Of a DNA stretch of 64,000 nt, positions 17,271-25,882 are shown piece by piece. Under the pieces are notes generated by a model, which had not been told where the DNA came from, ran no database searches, and worked only from the letters and a program-made list of their open reading frames with translations. The stretch is from positions 1 to 64,000 of the forward strand of contig JAHALR010000001.1 in the NCBI GenBank assembly GCA_018362895.1. The letters run 5' to 3'. The first letter of the stretch is position 1. The number at the start of each line of letters is the position of its first letter. The position numbers and the translations under genes were made by a program. Source of the stretch: Clostridium sp. (lineage in GTDB: Bacteria > Cyanobacteriota > Vampirovibrionia > Gastranaerophilales > Gastranaerophilaceae).

Positions 17271-19379
17271 ATGAAATTAATTGAAATAAAAAACAGTTTA
17301 GCAAAATTGTACTACCAGCCAGGTGATTTTCCTCTGGTTTTGTCTGATTTTCTGACTGTTGATGACGGAAATCAAAAAATACTTTCACAGGTAGTATCTA
17401 TAGAAACAACAAGCAAAGAGAATACAAACTGTGCAATTCTAAAATTCTCGCTTGATATTACAGAAGAAAACAATCCTGCCTCTTATAGCGGATATGTACC
17501 TTCACTTGATGCACTTGTGGCAAAAACACAGCCTAAAATTATTAATTCAATCTTCACTAATCAATCTGATTCATTTACACTCGGAACACTCACCAATTCT
17601 TCTAATGTTGTGTTAAATATAAATGCAAAAATTCTTGATAACTTTCTCTATATTCAATCAGATAAAATATCTGAAACAGAAGCTCTTCAAACAAAAATTT
17701 TAAATTATTGTGATGAAAAATCCAAAAAACTTCTTGTTATAGATTTTGATGGAATTAAAAACTACGAAAAAGCTCAAATTATTAAACTCGGCAAAGATTT
17801 TAAACTTCCGGTAAACAATCAAATATTAAATTACATTTATGAAAATGACCTAACCGGCTTAACTGTTGAACAAAAAACAATTGTACAAGATATAATCCTT
17901 GAAATTCAAGAATATATAGAAACATTGGAAAACAAGTTCATTCCGTTCAATACACTTTTGAATGTTGTAAATGATATATATGAGACAGACAAATCAGTTG
18001 GTGTAATACTATTACGAAACAAATTAATCAAATATAATCAATTTAATATCTTTGCTTCAGAGGAAAAAGAGTTTTCTTGTTTAAAAGACATTGTTGAGTC
18101 TAATACGGTAACAGTCTTAAAAGTCAACAATGCAGAAATTAACTGGCAAAAAGAAGCCTTAAACTTTGTTATCAGCAACTTGAAATCTAATGTATATATA
18201 TTTTTTGAAGCTGATGATGAAATTATTGATAAAAAAATGCTTCACAGACTTTACAAGCAAGACAATTTTAGACCTATTGTCTGTTCAAGATATGATTTAG
18301 AACTTGCTTCTCATATCAAATATCTGGCAAAAAACTTAATTTTGTTCAAACCTGAAACACAACAAAAAGCATTCGCTACTTACAACTCTTTTCTTATGAA
18401 ACTGGCAGAAGACGAGTATATTATATCAGGAGAAACAACGTTCTTTACACCTCTTATTCTCAAGCCTTCAATTGAGATTAAAGAAATAAAAGAGGAGGAA
18501 GAACAAGAACAAACATCTGAAACTCAAAAAGAAAATGAAGAAAATATAATAACCAGACCGGAAGTTGAAGTCATAGATGACCAAACAGAAGAAATTCAAA
18601 AACCACAAATTGAATTAATCTCTGAAGAAGAAGATTTTGGTGACTTGCCAAACCTGGAAGAAACAGAAGACACAAGTGAACTAAAAAATATTTTTGAAGA
18701 ATCTTTAGAAGAAGAAATCGCTAAAGATGTAGACAAAATGTTTTTTGTAGACACAACACCAACAGATACACCGGCAGAAGAAAAAGAGATAAAAAATGAT
18801 ATTACATCTGATGAAATCATAGAAGATATTCCTTACGAAGATATGTTCTCAGATGATGATTTAGATATGCTTGATGACTTTAATTCAGAAGAAATGTCTG
18901 AAGAGCATGAACCGGAGCAAGAAACTAAACAACTGGTTCAGGATATAGATATAATCGAAGAAAGCGAAGATGAAGAAATAAATCTGCATGAAGAATTACC
19001 AACAGGAATCTCTGCCCAACTGCAACAGGAAGAAGATTTTTCCGAACTGGCTGATCTTGAAGATATAGACGAACTTGAAGAACACCATGAGCAAGAAGAC
19101 CTGGCTCTCCCTGAAGAAGAGGAAAATGAAGTTTTAGAAAATCTTACGGAAAATGAATCTCTCCCAAGCATACCAATTTATAAAACTGAATTGGATACTA
19201 ATACATCAAACAATGATATAAAAATTGCAGAAGGAAATATTGTATATCATGAAAAATACGGAAGAGGAGTAGTTGAACAACTTATGTCATATGGGAACAA
19301 AACACTCTGTTCAATACAATTTGACAATGTAGGAAGAAGACTACTTGATCCTTCTCTTGCAGACTTAAAACAAATGTAA
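17271..19379 (+). CDS. Large acidic protein with C-terminal UvrD/PcrA tudor-like domain
   Basis: 702 aa from the ATG at 17271 (an in-frame TTG at 17247 is the alternative; neither has a strong ribosome site). Residues 1-400 are a mixed alpha/beta region I cannot place. Residues ~404-640 are extremely rich in Glu and Asp with short repeats ('EEEDFGDLPNLEE', 'EEDFSELADLEDIDELEEH') and probably disordered. Residues ~650-702 ('EGNIVYHEKYGRGVVEQLM', 'CSIQFDNVGRRLLDPSLADL') match the 'G..V.H..fG.G.V...F...G...L' pattern of the UvrD/PcrA C-terminal tudor/CarD-like domain, which binds RNA polymerase in helicases. No helicase motifs are present. It precedes fliS by 81 bp. Function unknown. Confidence 0.75.
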   Translation: MKLIEIKNSLAKLYYQPGDFPLVLSDFLTVDDGNQKILSQVVSIETTSKENTNCAILKFSLDITEENNPASYSGYVPSLDALVAKTQPKIINSIFTNQSDSFTLGTLTNSSNVVLNINAKILDNFLYIQSDKISETEALQTKILNYCDEKSKKLLVIDFDGIKNYEKAQIIKLGKDFKLPVNNQILNYIYENDLTGLTVEQKTIVQDIILEIQEYIETLENKFIPFNTLLNVVNDIYETDKSVGVILLRNKLIKYNQFNIFASEEKEFSCLKDIVESNTVTVLKVNNAEINWQKEALNFVISNLKSNVYIFFEADDEIIDKKMLHRLYKQDNFRPIVCSRYDLELASHIKYLAKNLILFKPETQQKAFATYNSFLMKLAEDEYIISGETTFFTPLILKPSIEIKEIKEEEEQEQTSETQKENEENIITRPEVEVIDDQTEEIQKPQIELISEEEDFGDLPNLEETEDTSELKNIFEESLEEEIAKDVDKMFFVDTTPTDTPAEEKEIKNDITSDEIIEDIPYEDMFSDDDLDMLDDFNSEEMSEEHEPEQETKQLVQDIDIIEESEDEEINLHEELPTGISAQLQQEEDFSELADLEDIDELEEHHEQEDLALPEEEENEVLENLTENESLPSIPIYKTELDTNTSNNDIKIAEGNIVYHEKYGRGVVEQLMSYGNKTLCSIQFDNVGRRLLDPSLADLKQM

Positions 19380-19460
19380 CCCAAACCTCTATAAACTGAT
19401 AGACTTATTTTTTTTAATATGCTAAATTTGTATTGAGAATGCACAATGCAAGTTTAATCT

Positions 19461-19949
19461 ATGAATCCATATTTAAAACAATACAAACAAACACAAATTG
19501 ATACTGCACCAAAAGAACAAATTCTTTTGATGCTTTATGATGGTGCTGTCAGATTTCTAAACCAAGCAAAAGTCGGTTTTGCAGAAAAAGATATCGAAAA
19601 AATTCATAACAATATAATAAAAACACAAGATATTATTACAGAATTTCAATCTTCTCTTGATATGGAAAATGGTGGAGATTTTGCAAAAAGTTTGTTTTCT
19701 TTATACGAATATCTGAACAATAGACTTTTTCAATCAAACATGCAAAAAAGAGAAGACTATCTGGATGAAGTAATCAAACATGTTACAGAACTTCGAAATA
19801 CTTGGAGAGAAGCTGTAAGAAAATTTAAAGCAGAAGGTCATTCCCTTGTCGAGAATGAAGTTGATAGATACAGCTCCCAAAAAGCTACATATATATCAGA
19901 AGAAGACGACGACGATGATGATGATGACAATATGGGAGAATATATCTAA
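19461..19949 (+). CDS. fliS: Flagellar export chaperone FliS with acidic tail
   Basis: Binds flagellin in the cytoplasm, keeps it unfolded and delivers it for export. The N-terminal 'NPYLKQYKQTQIDTAPKEQILLMLYDGAVRFLNQAK' region and the 'LFSLYEYLNNRLFQSNMQKR' helix are the FliS core. FliS is usually 125-135 aa; here an extra C-terminal ~25 residues end with a run of eight Asp (nt ~19906-19930, GAC/GAT codons, a possible slippage tract) and 'NMGEYI'. It is followed after 2 bp by a FliT-like gene, the common fliS-fliT order. Confidence 0.93.
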   Translation: MNPYLKQYKQTQIDTAPKEQILLMLYDGAVRFLNQAKVGFAEKDIEKIHNNIIKTQDIITEFQSSLDMENGGDFAKSLFSLYEYLNNRLFQSNMQKREDYLDEVIKHVTELRNTWREAVRKFKAEGHSLVENEVDRYSSQKATYISEEDDDDDDDDNMGEYI

Positions 19950-19951
19950 AA

Positions 19952-20320
19952 ATGAGCAGTGATTTAGACAACCTCAAAATGACATATAACCGAATTTATG
20001 AAGTCTCACTCCAAATAGGACAGCTCATAGATAGAAAATTATACAGTGAACTTGTGACATTTATGAACAAAAAAGATCAACTTTTGAATGAGGCCGGTGT
20101 TCTTATTGAAAAGCTTCGTGAAAAAAATGAAGATGTCCAATCTCTTACTGAAATTTGTACAAAAATCCAACAACAAGAACAGGCAAATATAATTGCTTTG
20201 ACATCAATTCGTGATGAAATAAAAAAAGAATTGACAAAAGCATCAAAAAATACAAAATTAATAAGCGCTTATTCAAATACAGAGCTCAAACAAGGTAATA
20301 TTTTGGATTACAGACAATGA
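19952..20320 (+). CDS. FliT-like flagellar chaperone
   Basis: 122 aa, all helical. 'YNRIYEVSLQIGQLIDRKLYSELVTFMNKKDQLLNEAGVLIEKL' follows the FliT/FlgN pattern (short helix, then a block around 'kKdqLl'), and the end 'GNILDYRQ' matches the 'G.f.D.k' C-terminus of Gram-positive FliT. FliT binds FliD and prevents early export, so the FliD at the window start is a natural partner. Position right after fliS supports the call; sequence alone would be weak. It overlaps the CDF gene by 4 bp. Confidence 0.65.
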   Translation: MSSDLDNLKMTYNRIYEVSLQIGQLIDRKLYSELVTFMNKKDQLLNEAGVLIEKLREKNEDVQSLTEICTKIQQQEQANIIALTSIRDEIKKELTKASKNTKLISAYSNTELKQGNILDYRQ

Positions 20321-21237
20321 TTAGTGCTGTATTAAAAAATAAAAAACTAGCTGCAATAACTTCTGTTATTTCAAATTTGTCATTAATTTTGATGAAATTG
20401 ATTACAGGTTTTGTTACCGGCAGTGTAAGCATTATATCCGAAGCAATTCATTCCTCCAGTGATTTTCTTGCGTCAATAATCACGCTTTTTGCAGTACATA
20501 AAGCAGAAGCACCTGCTGACAGTGATCATCAATTTGGACATGGAAAATATGAAGATGTAGCAGGATTTATTGAAGGATGCTTGATAATAATTGCATCTTT
20601 TTACATTATCTATGAAGCAATTAAAAAACTCACAGGACATGCTGAACCTTTAAACAACTCAATTGCAGGTATAATTGTAATGCTTATTTCTATGTTAACA
20701 AACTTAATTGTAAGCACATATTTACTAAAAGTTGGCAAAGAAACAGATTCAATAGCAATATACTCTGATGCGGAACATTTGAGAACCGATATTTTTTCAT
20801 CGTTTACAGTTTTTGCGGGGCTGATTGTTATTCATTTCACAGGGTTGCACATAGTTGATGCAATCATGGCAATAATTGTTGCCTCCATAATAATGCACAC
20901 AGGTTATAAAATATGCAAAGATACAATGAACAACCTTCTTGACGGAGCATTACCTGAAAAAGAAATAAATCTTATTAAATCAATCATATCAGAATATGAA
21001 AATCATGGGGTTGATGCTATAAAAGATATAAAAACAAGAAAATCCGGAAAAAATAAAGAAATTATAATAATCCTTCTTGTAAACGGTGACATGACTGTAA
21101 AATTCGCTCATACACTATGTGATCAAATGGAAAGCCAAATAGAAAAATCTTTGGGCAACACAAAAATTATTATACACATTGAACCTTCAGAAGAATATTC
21201 ATATTCTTGCACCAATTTTGATATAAAAGTAAAATAA
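20317..21237 (+). CDS. Cation diffusion facilitator (CDF) metal exporter
   Basis: Inner-membrane antiporter that exports divalent metals (Zn, Fe, Co or Mn) for protons. Six membrane helices are expected; visible signature residues are 'SEAIHSSSDFLAS' and 'YSDAEHLRTDIFSS' (the HxxxD metal sites of helices 2 and 5) and the 'HQFGHGKYEDVAGFIEG' block between helices. The C-terminal ~90 residues form the cytoplasmic ferredoxin-like domain ('IKDIKTRKSGKNKEII', 'TKIIIHIEPSEE'). 306 aa is typical. An ATGA overlap with the FliT-like gene indicates translational coupling although the functions differ. The metal cannot be told from sequence. Confidence 0.93.
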   Translation: MISAVLKNKKLAAITSVISNLSLILMKLITGFVTGSVSIISEAIHSSSDFLASIITLFAVHKAEAPADSDHQFGHGKYEDVAGFIEGCLIIIASFYIIYEAIKKLTGHAEPLNNSIAGIIVMLISMLTNLIVSTYLLKVGKETDSIAIYSDAEHLRTDIFSSFTVFAGLIVIHFTGLHIVDAIMAIIVASIIMHTGYKICKDTMNNLLDGALPEKEINLIKSIISEYENHGVDAIKDIKTRKSGKNKEIIIILLVNGDMTVKFAHTLCDQMESQIEKSLGNTKIIIHIEPSEEYSYSCTNFDIKVK

Positions 21238-21241
21238 ACTT

Positions 21242-22339
21242 ATGAACAAAAAGAATTTGCTGGCACTTTTCATACTGTCATATGTTTGCATAATATATAC
21301 AGCAAACAATCTTTGCTGTATATATGCAGATAACAGAATTGATGACTTTTTTGTGCATAGACATTTTAACACGACAAAAGCAGAACTGATTAAAAATAAG
21401 TCACATACCCCAAAAGCTATCACAATAACAGAAAACTCACGTTTAATAATCACATTGTCAGTATCATGTTTGTTTTTTGTAGTGCTTATATTCACGGAAA
21501 TGCTACCATCCTGGATTTTTATGGTATTTTTTCTGATTGCATATTTTATATCTTACAAGCTGTTATTAAATAATTTGATATTCATCAATTTGCTTTCAGT
21601 GTTTATCGGATTATGTATTACAAAAATATTCTCAAAAAGTTATTTTTATCTTTTTAAAGAAAATATAGACAAAAAAATTGAGAATGTACTTGGAAAATAT
21701 ATTTCAAAAGATATAAAAAACAAAATACTAAAAAATAGTGCAGTTGCTGAGCTTGGAGGAAAAAGAGCAGACATAACCGTAATGTTTGCAGATATAAGAG
21801 GCTTCACTTCTCTCTCTGAAACAAGAAAAGCAGAGGAAGTCTCAAAGCTGCTAAATGAATACTTTTCAGAGCTTGAACCAATTATCACCAAATATGGAGG
21901 AGTCATAAACAAATTCATAGGAGATGCTGTTCTGGTAATCTTTGGAGAACCTTCTCAAGACAAGCATCATGCAAAAAATGCCGTAAAATGCGCCTATGAA
22001 CTCAGAAAAAAAGTCAAAGACATTAAAGAACGCTGGATAGCTGAAGGAAAACCTAAAATAGACATTGGTGTAGGAATAAACTCAGGCGAAGCCTTTATTG
22101 GAAATGTTGGCACATCTGACAGATTTGAATATACAGCTATCGGCGATACTGTAAATATTGCAAGCAGAATCGAAGATTACAACAAAATTTATAAAACTCA
22201 CATACTTATAAGTGAAAATACCTACAACAGAATCTCTGAAATTGTAGATGTAATTAAAATAAGAGAAGTATCTATTAAAGGCAAAAGCAAAAAAATAAAC
22301 ATATATGAAGTATTAAGAATTACTGAACAACTCCAATGA
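21242..22339 (+). CDS. Class III adenylate/guanylate cyclase, membrane-anchored
   Basis: Makes cAMP (or cGMP) from ATP/GTP. An N-terminal helix (residues ~7-25) and two more (~65-85, ~90-130) flank a short presumed periplasmic loop of ~40 residues; this may be the remnant of a CHASE2 sensor, since the usual large sensor is absent. The catalytic domain spans ~170-355: metal Asp in 'VMFADIRGFTSLSE' and 'NKFIGDAVLVIFG', with the base-selecting Lys in 'NKFIGD' and Asp in 'AIGDTVNIASRIED', which together favour ATP. The Asn and Arg of 'NIASR' complete the site, so it should be active as a homodimer. It overlaps recG by 4 bp. Confidence 0.92.
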   Translation: MNKKNLLALFILSYVCIIYTANNLCCIYADNRIDDFFVHRHFNTTKAELIKNKSHTPKAITITENSRLIITLSVSCLFFVVLIFTEMLPSWIFMVFFLIAYFISYKLLLNNLIFINLLSVFIGLCITKIFSKSYFYLFKENIDKKIENVLGKYISKDIKNKILKNSAVAELGGKRADITVMFADIRGFTSLSETRKAEEVSKLLNEYFSELEPIITKYGGVINKFIGDAVLVIFGEPSQDKHHAKNAVKCAYELRKKVKDIKERWIAEGKPKIDIGVGINSGEAFIGNVGTSDRFEYTAIGDTVNIASRIEDYNKIYKTHILISENTYNRISEIVDVIKIREVSIKGKSKKINIYEVLRITEQLQ

Positions 22340-24729
22340 TAGAAAATATAGACCAGATTAGACAAGCAATCGAAGTAGAACAAAAAAACCAATATATAGA
22401 TATTAGAGGAAAATCTGACTCCTTTTCGGGGTTTATTTTGAAACAGCTTCATAAATTATACAGGGTTTCAAAAAAAAATCCAAAATGGATTATCTTAACA
22501 AAAGAGTTCGAAATGTACCCCACAGCATCAGTTGCCACAAGACGCAAAGCTATTCAACGGCTGATTGTTACACTCCGAAAAGAAATCCATTCCAATGGTG
22601 AAATAAAAAAAACAGACATCAATACAATAGTAAAAAGCCCTTCTGAAACAGATGTAATGTATGTAAAAGGTGTAGGCCCCAAAGTCGGTAACCTTTTAAA
22701 TAAACTTGGAATTTATACAGCAAAAGATCTTTTGTTTTACTTTCCCAAAAGACATATTGATTACTCATCAAGAACATTCATAAAAGACCTTAAGGAAGGA
22801 CAAGATGCAACTGTTATAGGAACAATCAAATCTATAAGCGCATACAATTCAAAAAAGAATCTTGGAATCATTAATGTCGGACTTACAGATGAAACAGGTA
22901 TCCTAAAACTTACTTTCTTCTATGCAAAAGCCAACAGATACCTTCTGGAAAGATACAAATCACAGTTTGTCAAAGGCGCTAATATAATTGTGTCAGGTAA
23001 AGCCAAAATTGATAAATACACAGGCACATACACAATAGATAAACCAGAATTTCAGGTTCTTTCAGGAGAGTTTGACAGTGAAAAAAACTTAAATCTTGCA
23101 AGAATTGTTCCTGTTTATCAACTCGTTGAAGGTTTAAGCATAAAAACTCTGAGAAGAGCTATTTTTAATGCAATAGAACAATACGAAAATGTTATAACAA
23201 ATGTAATCCCTGAAAATATTAGAGAAAGAAACAATCTTCTTAACCGAAAAATTGCTATAAAGCAGATTCATTTTCCTGAAAATGAAGAAATTCTTGAAAG
23301 AGCAAGATATACAATAGTATTTGAAGAATTTTTCCTTTTACAGCTAAAGCTGGCAATGTTGAGAGAAGAAAATTCACAAAAAATCAAAGCAATACCATTA
23401 AAAATAAAAAAACAAGGACTTGTAAAAAAATTCATAGATTCTTTACCTTTTGAACTAACTAAAGCCCAAGACAAAGCAATTAAAGAAATATTGAGAGACA
23501 TTTCATCAGATATGCCTATGCAAAGACTTCTTCAAGGTGACGTAGGAAGCGGAAAAACTGTTGTAGCCTGTACAATGCTATTATCAGCCGTAGAAAACGA
23601 CTATCAGGGTGTACTAATGGCGCCGACAGAAATACTTGCCCAACAGCATTTTAACAACTTTGTACGCTGGCTGACACCGTTTGGAATTAGCGTAGGACTC
23701 TTTACCGGCACAAACAGTATAAAAGTTCGTAGGAAACTCGAGACTGACCTTAAAAACGGACAATTAAACATAGCAATCGGAACACATGCTCTTATCCAAA
23801 ATAATGTAGAATTTAAAAATCTCGGCGCAATCGTAATAGATGAACAGCACCGCTTTGGTGTCAAACAGCGCTCACAGCTTATGACAAAAGGAAAAAATCC
23901 ACAGGTTTTAACAATGACAGCAACCCCAATCCCAAGAACACTTGCTTTGACAACACAAGGAGATCTTGATTTTTCAGTAATTGATGAGATGCCGAAAAAC
24001 AGAAAACCTATAAAAACTTATATCATCAAGCAAAGTCAGAGGAAACAGGCATATAAAATGATAGAATCTGAAATTTTGAATGGACATCAATGCTATATTG
24101 TATACCCGCTCATCGATGAAAGCGAAACCCTATCAGCCAAAGCTGCGTCAAAAGAAGCTGAAAGACTGAAAGAAGAAGTTTTTCCAAATCTAAAAATCGG
24201 ATTGCTCCATGGAAAACTAACAAACAGCGAAAAAGACGAGGTTATGGAAAAATTTAAAAACAAAGAATTCGACATACTAGTTTCCACTACCGTAGTAGAG
24301 GTTGGTGTTGATGTTCCAAACTCTACTGTTATGATGATAGAAAATGCCGAACGTTTTGGCCTGTCTCAATTACACCAGCTCAGAGGGCGTGTCGGAAGAT
24401 CGGAATTACAATCTTATTGTTTACTTGTGCCAGCAAACTCAAATCAGACAACAATGAACAGGCTTCAAATTATGGAACAAACAAACAACGGATTTATCAT
24501 ATCAGAAAAAGACCTTGAACTAAGAGGTCCGGGAGAATTTCTCGGCACAAGACAAAGCGGAATGGTTAATTTTGCACTTGCAGATATTATAAAAGATACT
24601 AAAATATTAGAACTTGCAAGAAAAGAGGCCTTCGATCTTGTAAAAAATTATGATTCAATAGAAAAAGATTTAACCATCGAACTTGAAGAAAAATTTAAAA
24701 CAGTCCCAGATCTCTCAACACTTGATTAG
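22336..24729 (+). CDS. recG: ATP-dependent DNA helicase RecG
   Basis: Remodels stalled replication forks and recombination branches. After an unusual N-terminal extension of ~105 residues, the wedge/OB domain begins ('MYVKGVGPKVGNLLNKLGI', 'FYFPKRHIDYS'). Helicase motifs are clear: 'QGDVGSGKTVVA' (~399-407), 'DEQHRFG' (~502), 'TATPIPRTL', and 'GRVGRS' in motif VI. 797 aa against ~690 in E. coli; the N-terminal extension also occurs in cyanobacterial and plant RecG. Confidence 0.96.
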   Translation: MIENIDQIRQAIEVEQKNQYIDIRGKSDSFSGFILKQLHKLYRVSKKNPKWIILTKEFEMYPTASVATRRKAIQRLIVTLRKEIHSNGEIKKTDINTIVKSPSETDVMYVKGVGPKVGNLLNKLGIYTAKDLLFYFPKRHIDYSSRTFIKDLKEGQDATVIGTIKSISAYNSKKNLGIINVGLTDETGILKLTFFYAKANRYLLERYKSQFVKGANIIVSGKAKIDKYTGTYTIDKPEFQVLSGEFDSEKNLNLARIVPVYQLVEGLSIKTLRRAIFNAIEQYENVITNVIPENIRERNNLLNRKIAIKQIHFPENEEILERARYTIVFEEFFLLQLKLAMLREENSQKIKAIPLKIKKQGLVKKFIDSLPFELTKAQDKAIKEILRDISSDMPMQRLLQGDVGSGKTVVACTMLLSAVENDYQGVLMAPTEILAQQHFNNFVRWLTPFGISVGLFTGTNSIKVRRKLETDLKNGQLNIAIGTHALIQNNVEFKNLGAIVIDEQHRFGVKQRSQLMTKGKNPQVLTMTATPIPRTLALTTQGDLDFSVIDEMPKNRKPIKTYIIKQSQRKQAYKMIESEILNGHQCYIVYPLIDESETLSAKAASKEAERLKEEVFPNLKIGLLHGKLTNSEKDEVMEKFKNKEFDILVSTTVVEVGVDVPNSTVMMIENAERFGLSQLHQLRGRVGRSELQSYCLLVPANSNQTTMNRLQIMEQTNNGFIISEKDLELRGPGEFLGTRQSGMVNFALADIIKDTKILELARKEAFDLVKNYDSIEKDLTIELEEKFKTVPDLSTLD

Positions 24730-24883
24730 AACGTGAAGCAGATGAACTGTTAATTGAATCTTTCATTTGCACAATATATTCAGCATCAGCATATTTTTGC
24801 TTTGCTCTAACATAGTTTTCTGCATTATTTCGAGGTAACAAGCTTCGTAAGCGGAAACTTACGTCAATATTGTTGATTTTCAT
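24695..24883 (-). CDS. Possible small protein, antisense to the recG 3' end
   Basis: 62 aa ('MKINNIDVSFRLRSLLPRN...') occupying the otherwise empty space after recG and overlapping its last 35 bp. Amino-acid make-up is balanced and helical ('AENYVRAKQKYADAEYIVQMKDSI'), unlike a random shadow. GGAG lies ~14 nt before the ATG, a poor spacing, next to a GGGGCATCCCC hairpin (24900-24910). No family recognised; it could be non-coding. Confidence 0.4.
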   Translation of the reverse strand: MKINNIDVSFRLRSLLPRNNAENYVRAKQKYADAEYIVQMKDSINSSSASRSNQVLRDLGLF

Positions 24884-24931
24884 TCTCTGAACTTTCTCCG
24901 GGGATGCCCCAAACTAGTAAAGTATCTGTTG

Positions 24932-24958
24932 GTATATTATTGGTGTATAATAATATAC
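24932..24958. promoter_or_regulatory. 10-bp inverted repeat over the -10 of the 24997 gene
   Basis: GTATATTATT (24932-24941) and AATAATATAC (24949-24958) are exact inverted arms around 7 bp. TATAAT (24946-24951) starts in the spacer and runs into the right arm, 46 bp before the ATG at 24997. An operator is likely; the protein binding it is unknown. Confidence 0.45.
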
Positions 24959-24996
24959 ATCATAAATAAAACATTTCAAGTGGGAGAATTGACAAA

Positions 24997-25527
24997 ATGT
25001 CAGAAAAAATTATTATACTATCCGGAAAACAATACAGTGGCAAGGATACAGTAGCCAAAATTCTTTTAGAAAACTTAACAAATTTTAAAAGAATAGGTCT
25101 TGGGGATGCTATTAAAATAGAATATTCAGAAAAAACAGGGATACCGTTTGAAGAAATTGAAAAAAATAAACATCTTTACAGACAAGATCTAATCAACCTT
25201 GGTAATAAACGAAGAAGCGAAGACAAAGACTACTGGATAAAAAAAGTAATAAAAATGCCAGGAAACATTGTTGTTCCTGATGTCAGAGTAAAAAGAGAAC
25301 TTGAATTTTTTGAAGAAGCCGGTGCATACAAAATACGTGTAGAAGCTTCAAGAGAAACAAGAAGCTCGAGAGGAAATCTCGTAGGAGAAACTGACATAAC
25401 AGAAGTTGATTTGGACAATGTAAAAAGCTGGGACTATGTTATAAATAATGACTCTACATATGAAAACTTGCAAGCCGAATCAATCAAACTTGCAAGTGAA
25501 ATTAAGAGTTTTTTAAACAAAAAATAA
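24997..25527 (+). CDS. P-loop kinase, phosphomevalonate-kinase/dNMP-kinase-like
   Basis: 176 aa, GGGAG before the ATG. The P-loop is residues 10-18 (GKQYSGKDT). The following blocks 'IKIEYSEKTGIPFEEIEKN', 'LYRQDLINLGNKRRSEDKDYW', 'IVVPDVRVKRELEFFEEAG' and 'WDYVINNDSTYENL' resemble the animal-type phosphomevalonate kinase (PF04275) and viral deoxynucleoside monophosphate kinases, which share the 'SGKD', 'RQ/RKD...G' and 'D.R...E...F' order. A nucleotide or small-phosphate kinase is likely; the substrate cannot be told. Bacterial phosphomevalonate kinases are normally of the unrelated GHMP type, and no other mevalonate genes are here. Confidence 0.7.
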   Translation: MSEKIIILSGKQYSGKDTVAKILLENLTNFKRIGLGDAIKIEYSEKTGIPFEEIEKNKHLYRQDLINLGNKRRSEDKDYWIKKVIKMPGNIVVPDVRVKRELEFFEEAGAYKIRVEASRETRSSRGNLVGETDITEVDLDNVKSWDYVINNDSTYENLQAESIKLASEIKSFLNKK

Positions 25528-25542
25528 GGTTTTTAGTCATAG

Positions 25543-25758
25543 TTAAACATAGTTTTTTACATAATCACCAAAAGAATAATCACCATACTTGAATGTATAA
25601 GGCTGATGATTATATTCAGGTGTTTTGTAAATATAATTACTTGTAATCATATATATCTTATTAAAAGAAAAGAGATACGAATTCATCTCAGAATATTCGC
25701 ACATTCTTTCTTCCAAATCATTTACACCTTCAATAATATCTTTAAACACTTCGCACAT
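25543..25758 (-). CDS. Possible small Tyr-rich protein
   Basis: 71 aa in a gap of ~340 bp between convergent genes. The N-terminus is helical and acidic ('MCEVFKDIIEGVNDLEERM') and the C-terminus is rich in Tyr, Asn and aromatic residues. Only CAGG immediately precedes the ATG and no promoter is clear, so this rests on length and composition alone. Confidence 0.35.
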   Translation of the reverse strand: MCEVFKDIIEGVNDLEERMCEYSEMNSYLFSFNKIYMITSNYIYKTPEYNHQPYTFKYGDYSFGDYVKNYV

Positions 25759-25882
25759 CCTGTTTTAAATATCAACAATTATTGAATCGGCACAATTTAG
25801 ACATGACTTTAGATATGACAAATAATAATTAACATATTTTTACATAATATGATATATTTAATTGTAAATGGAGAAAAACAAA

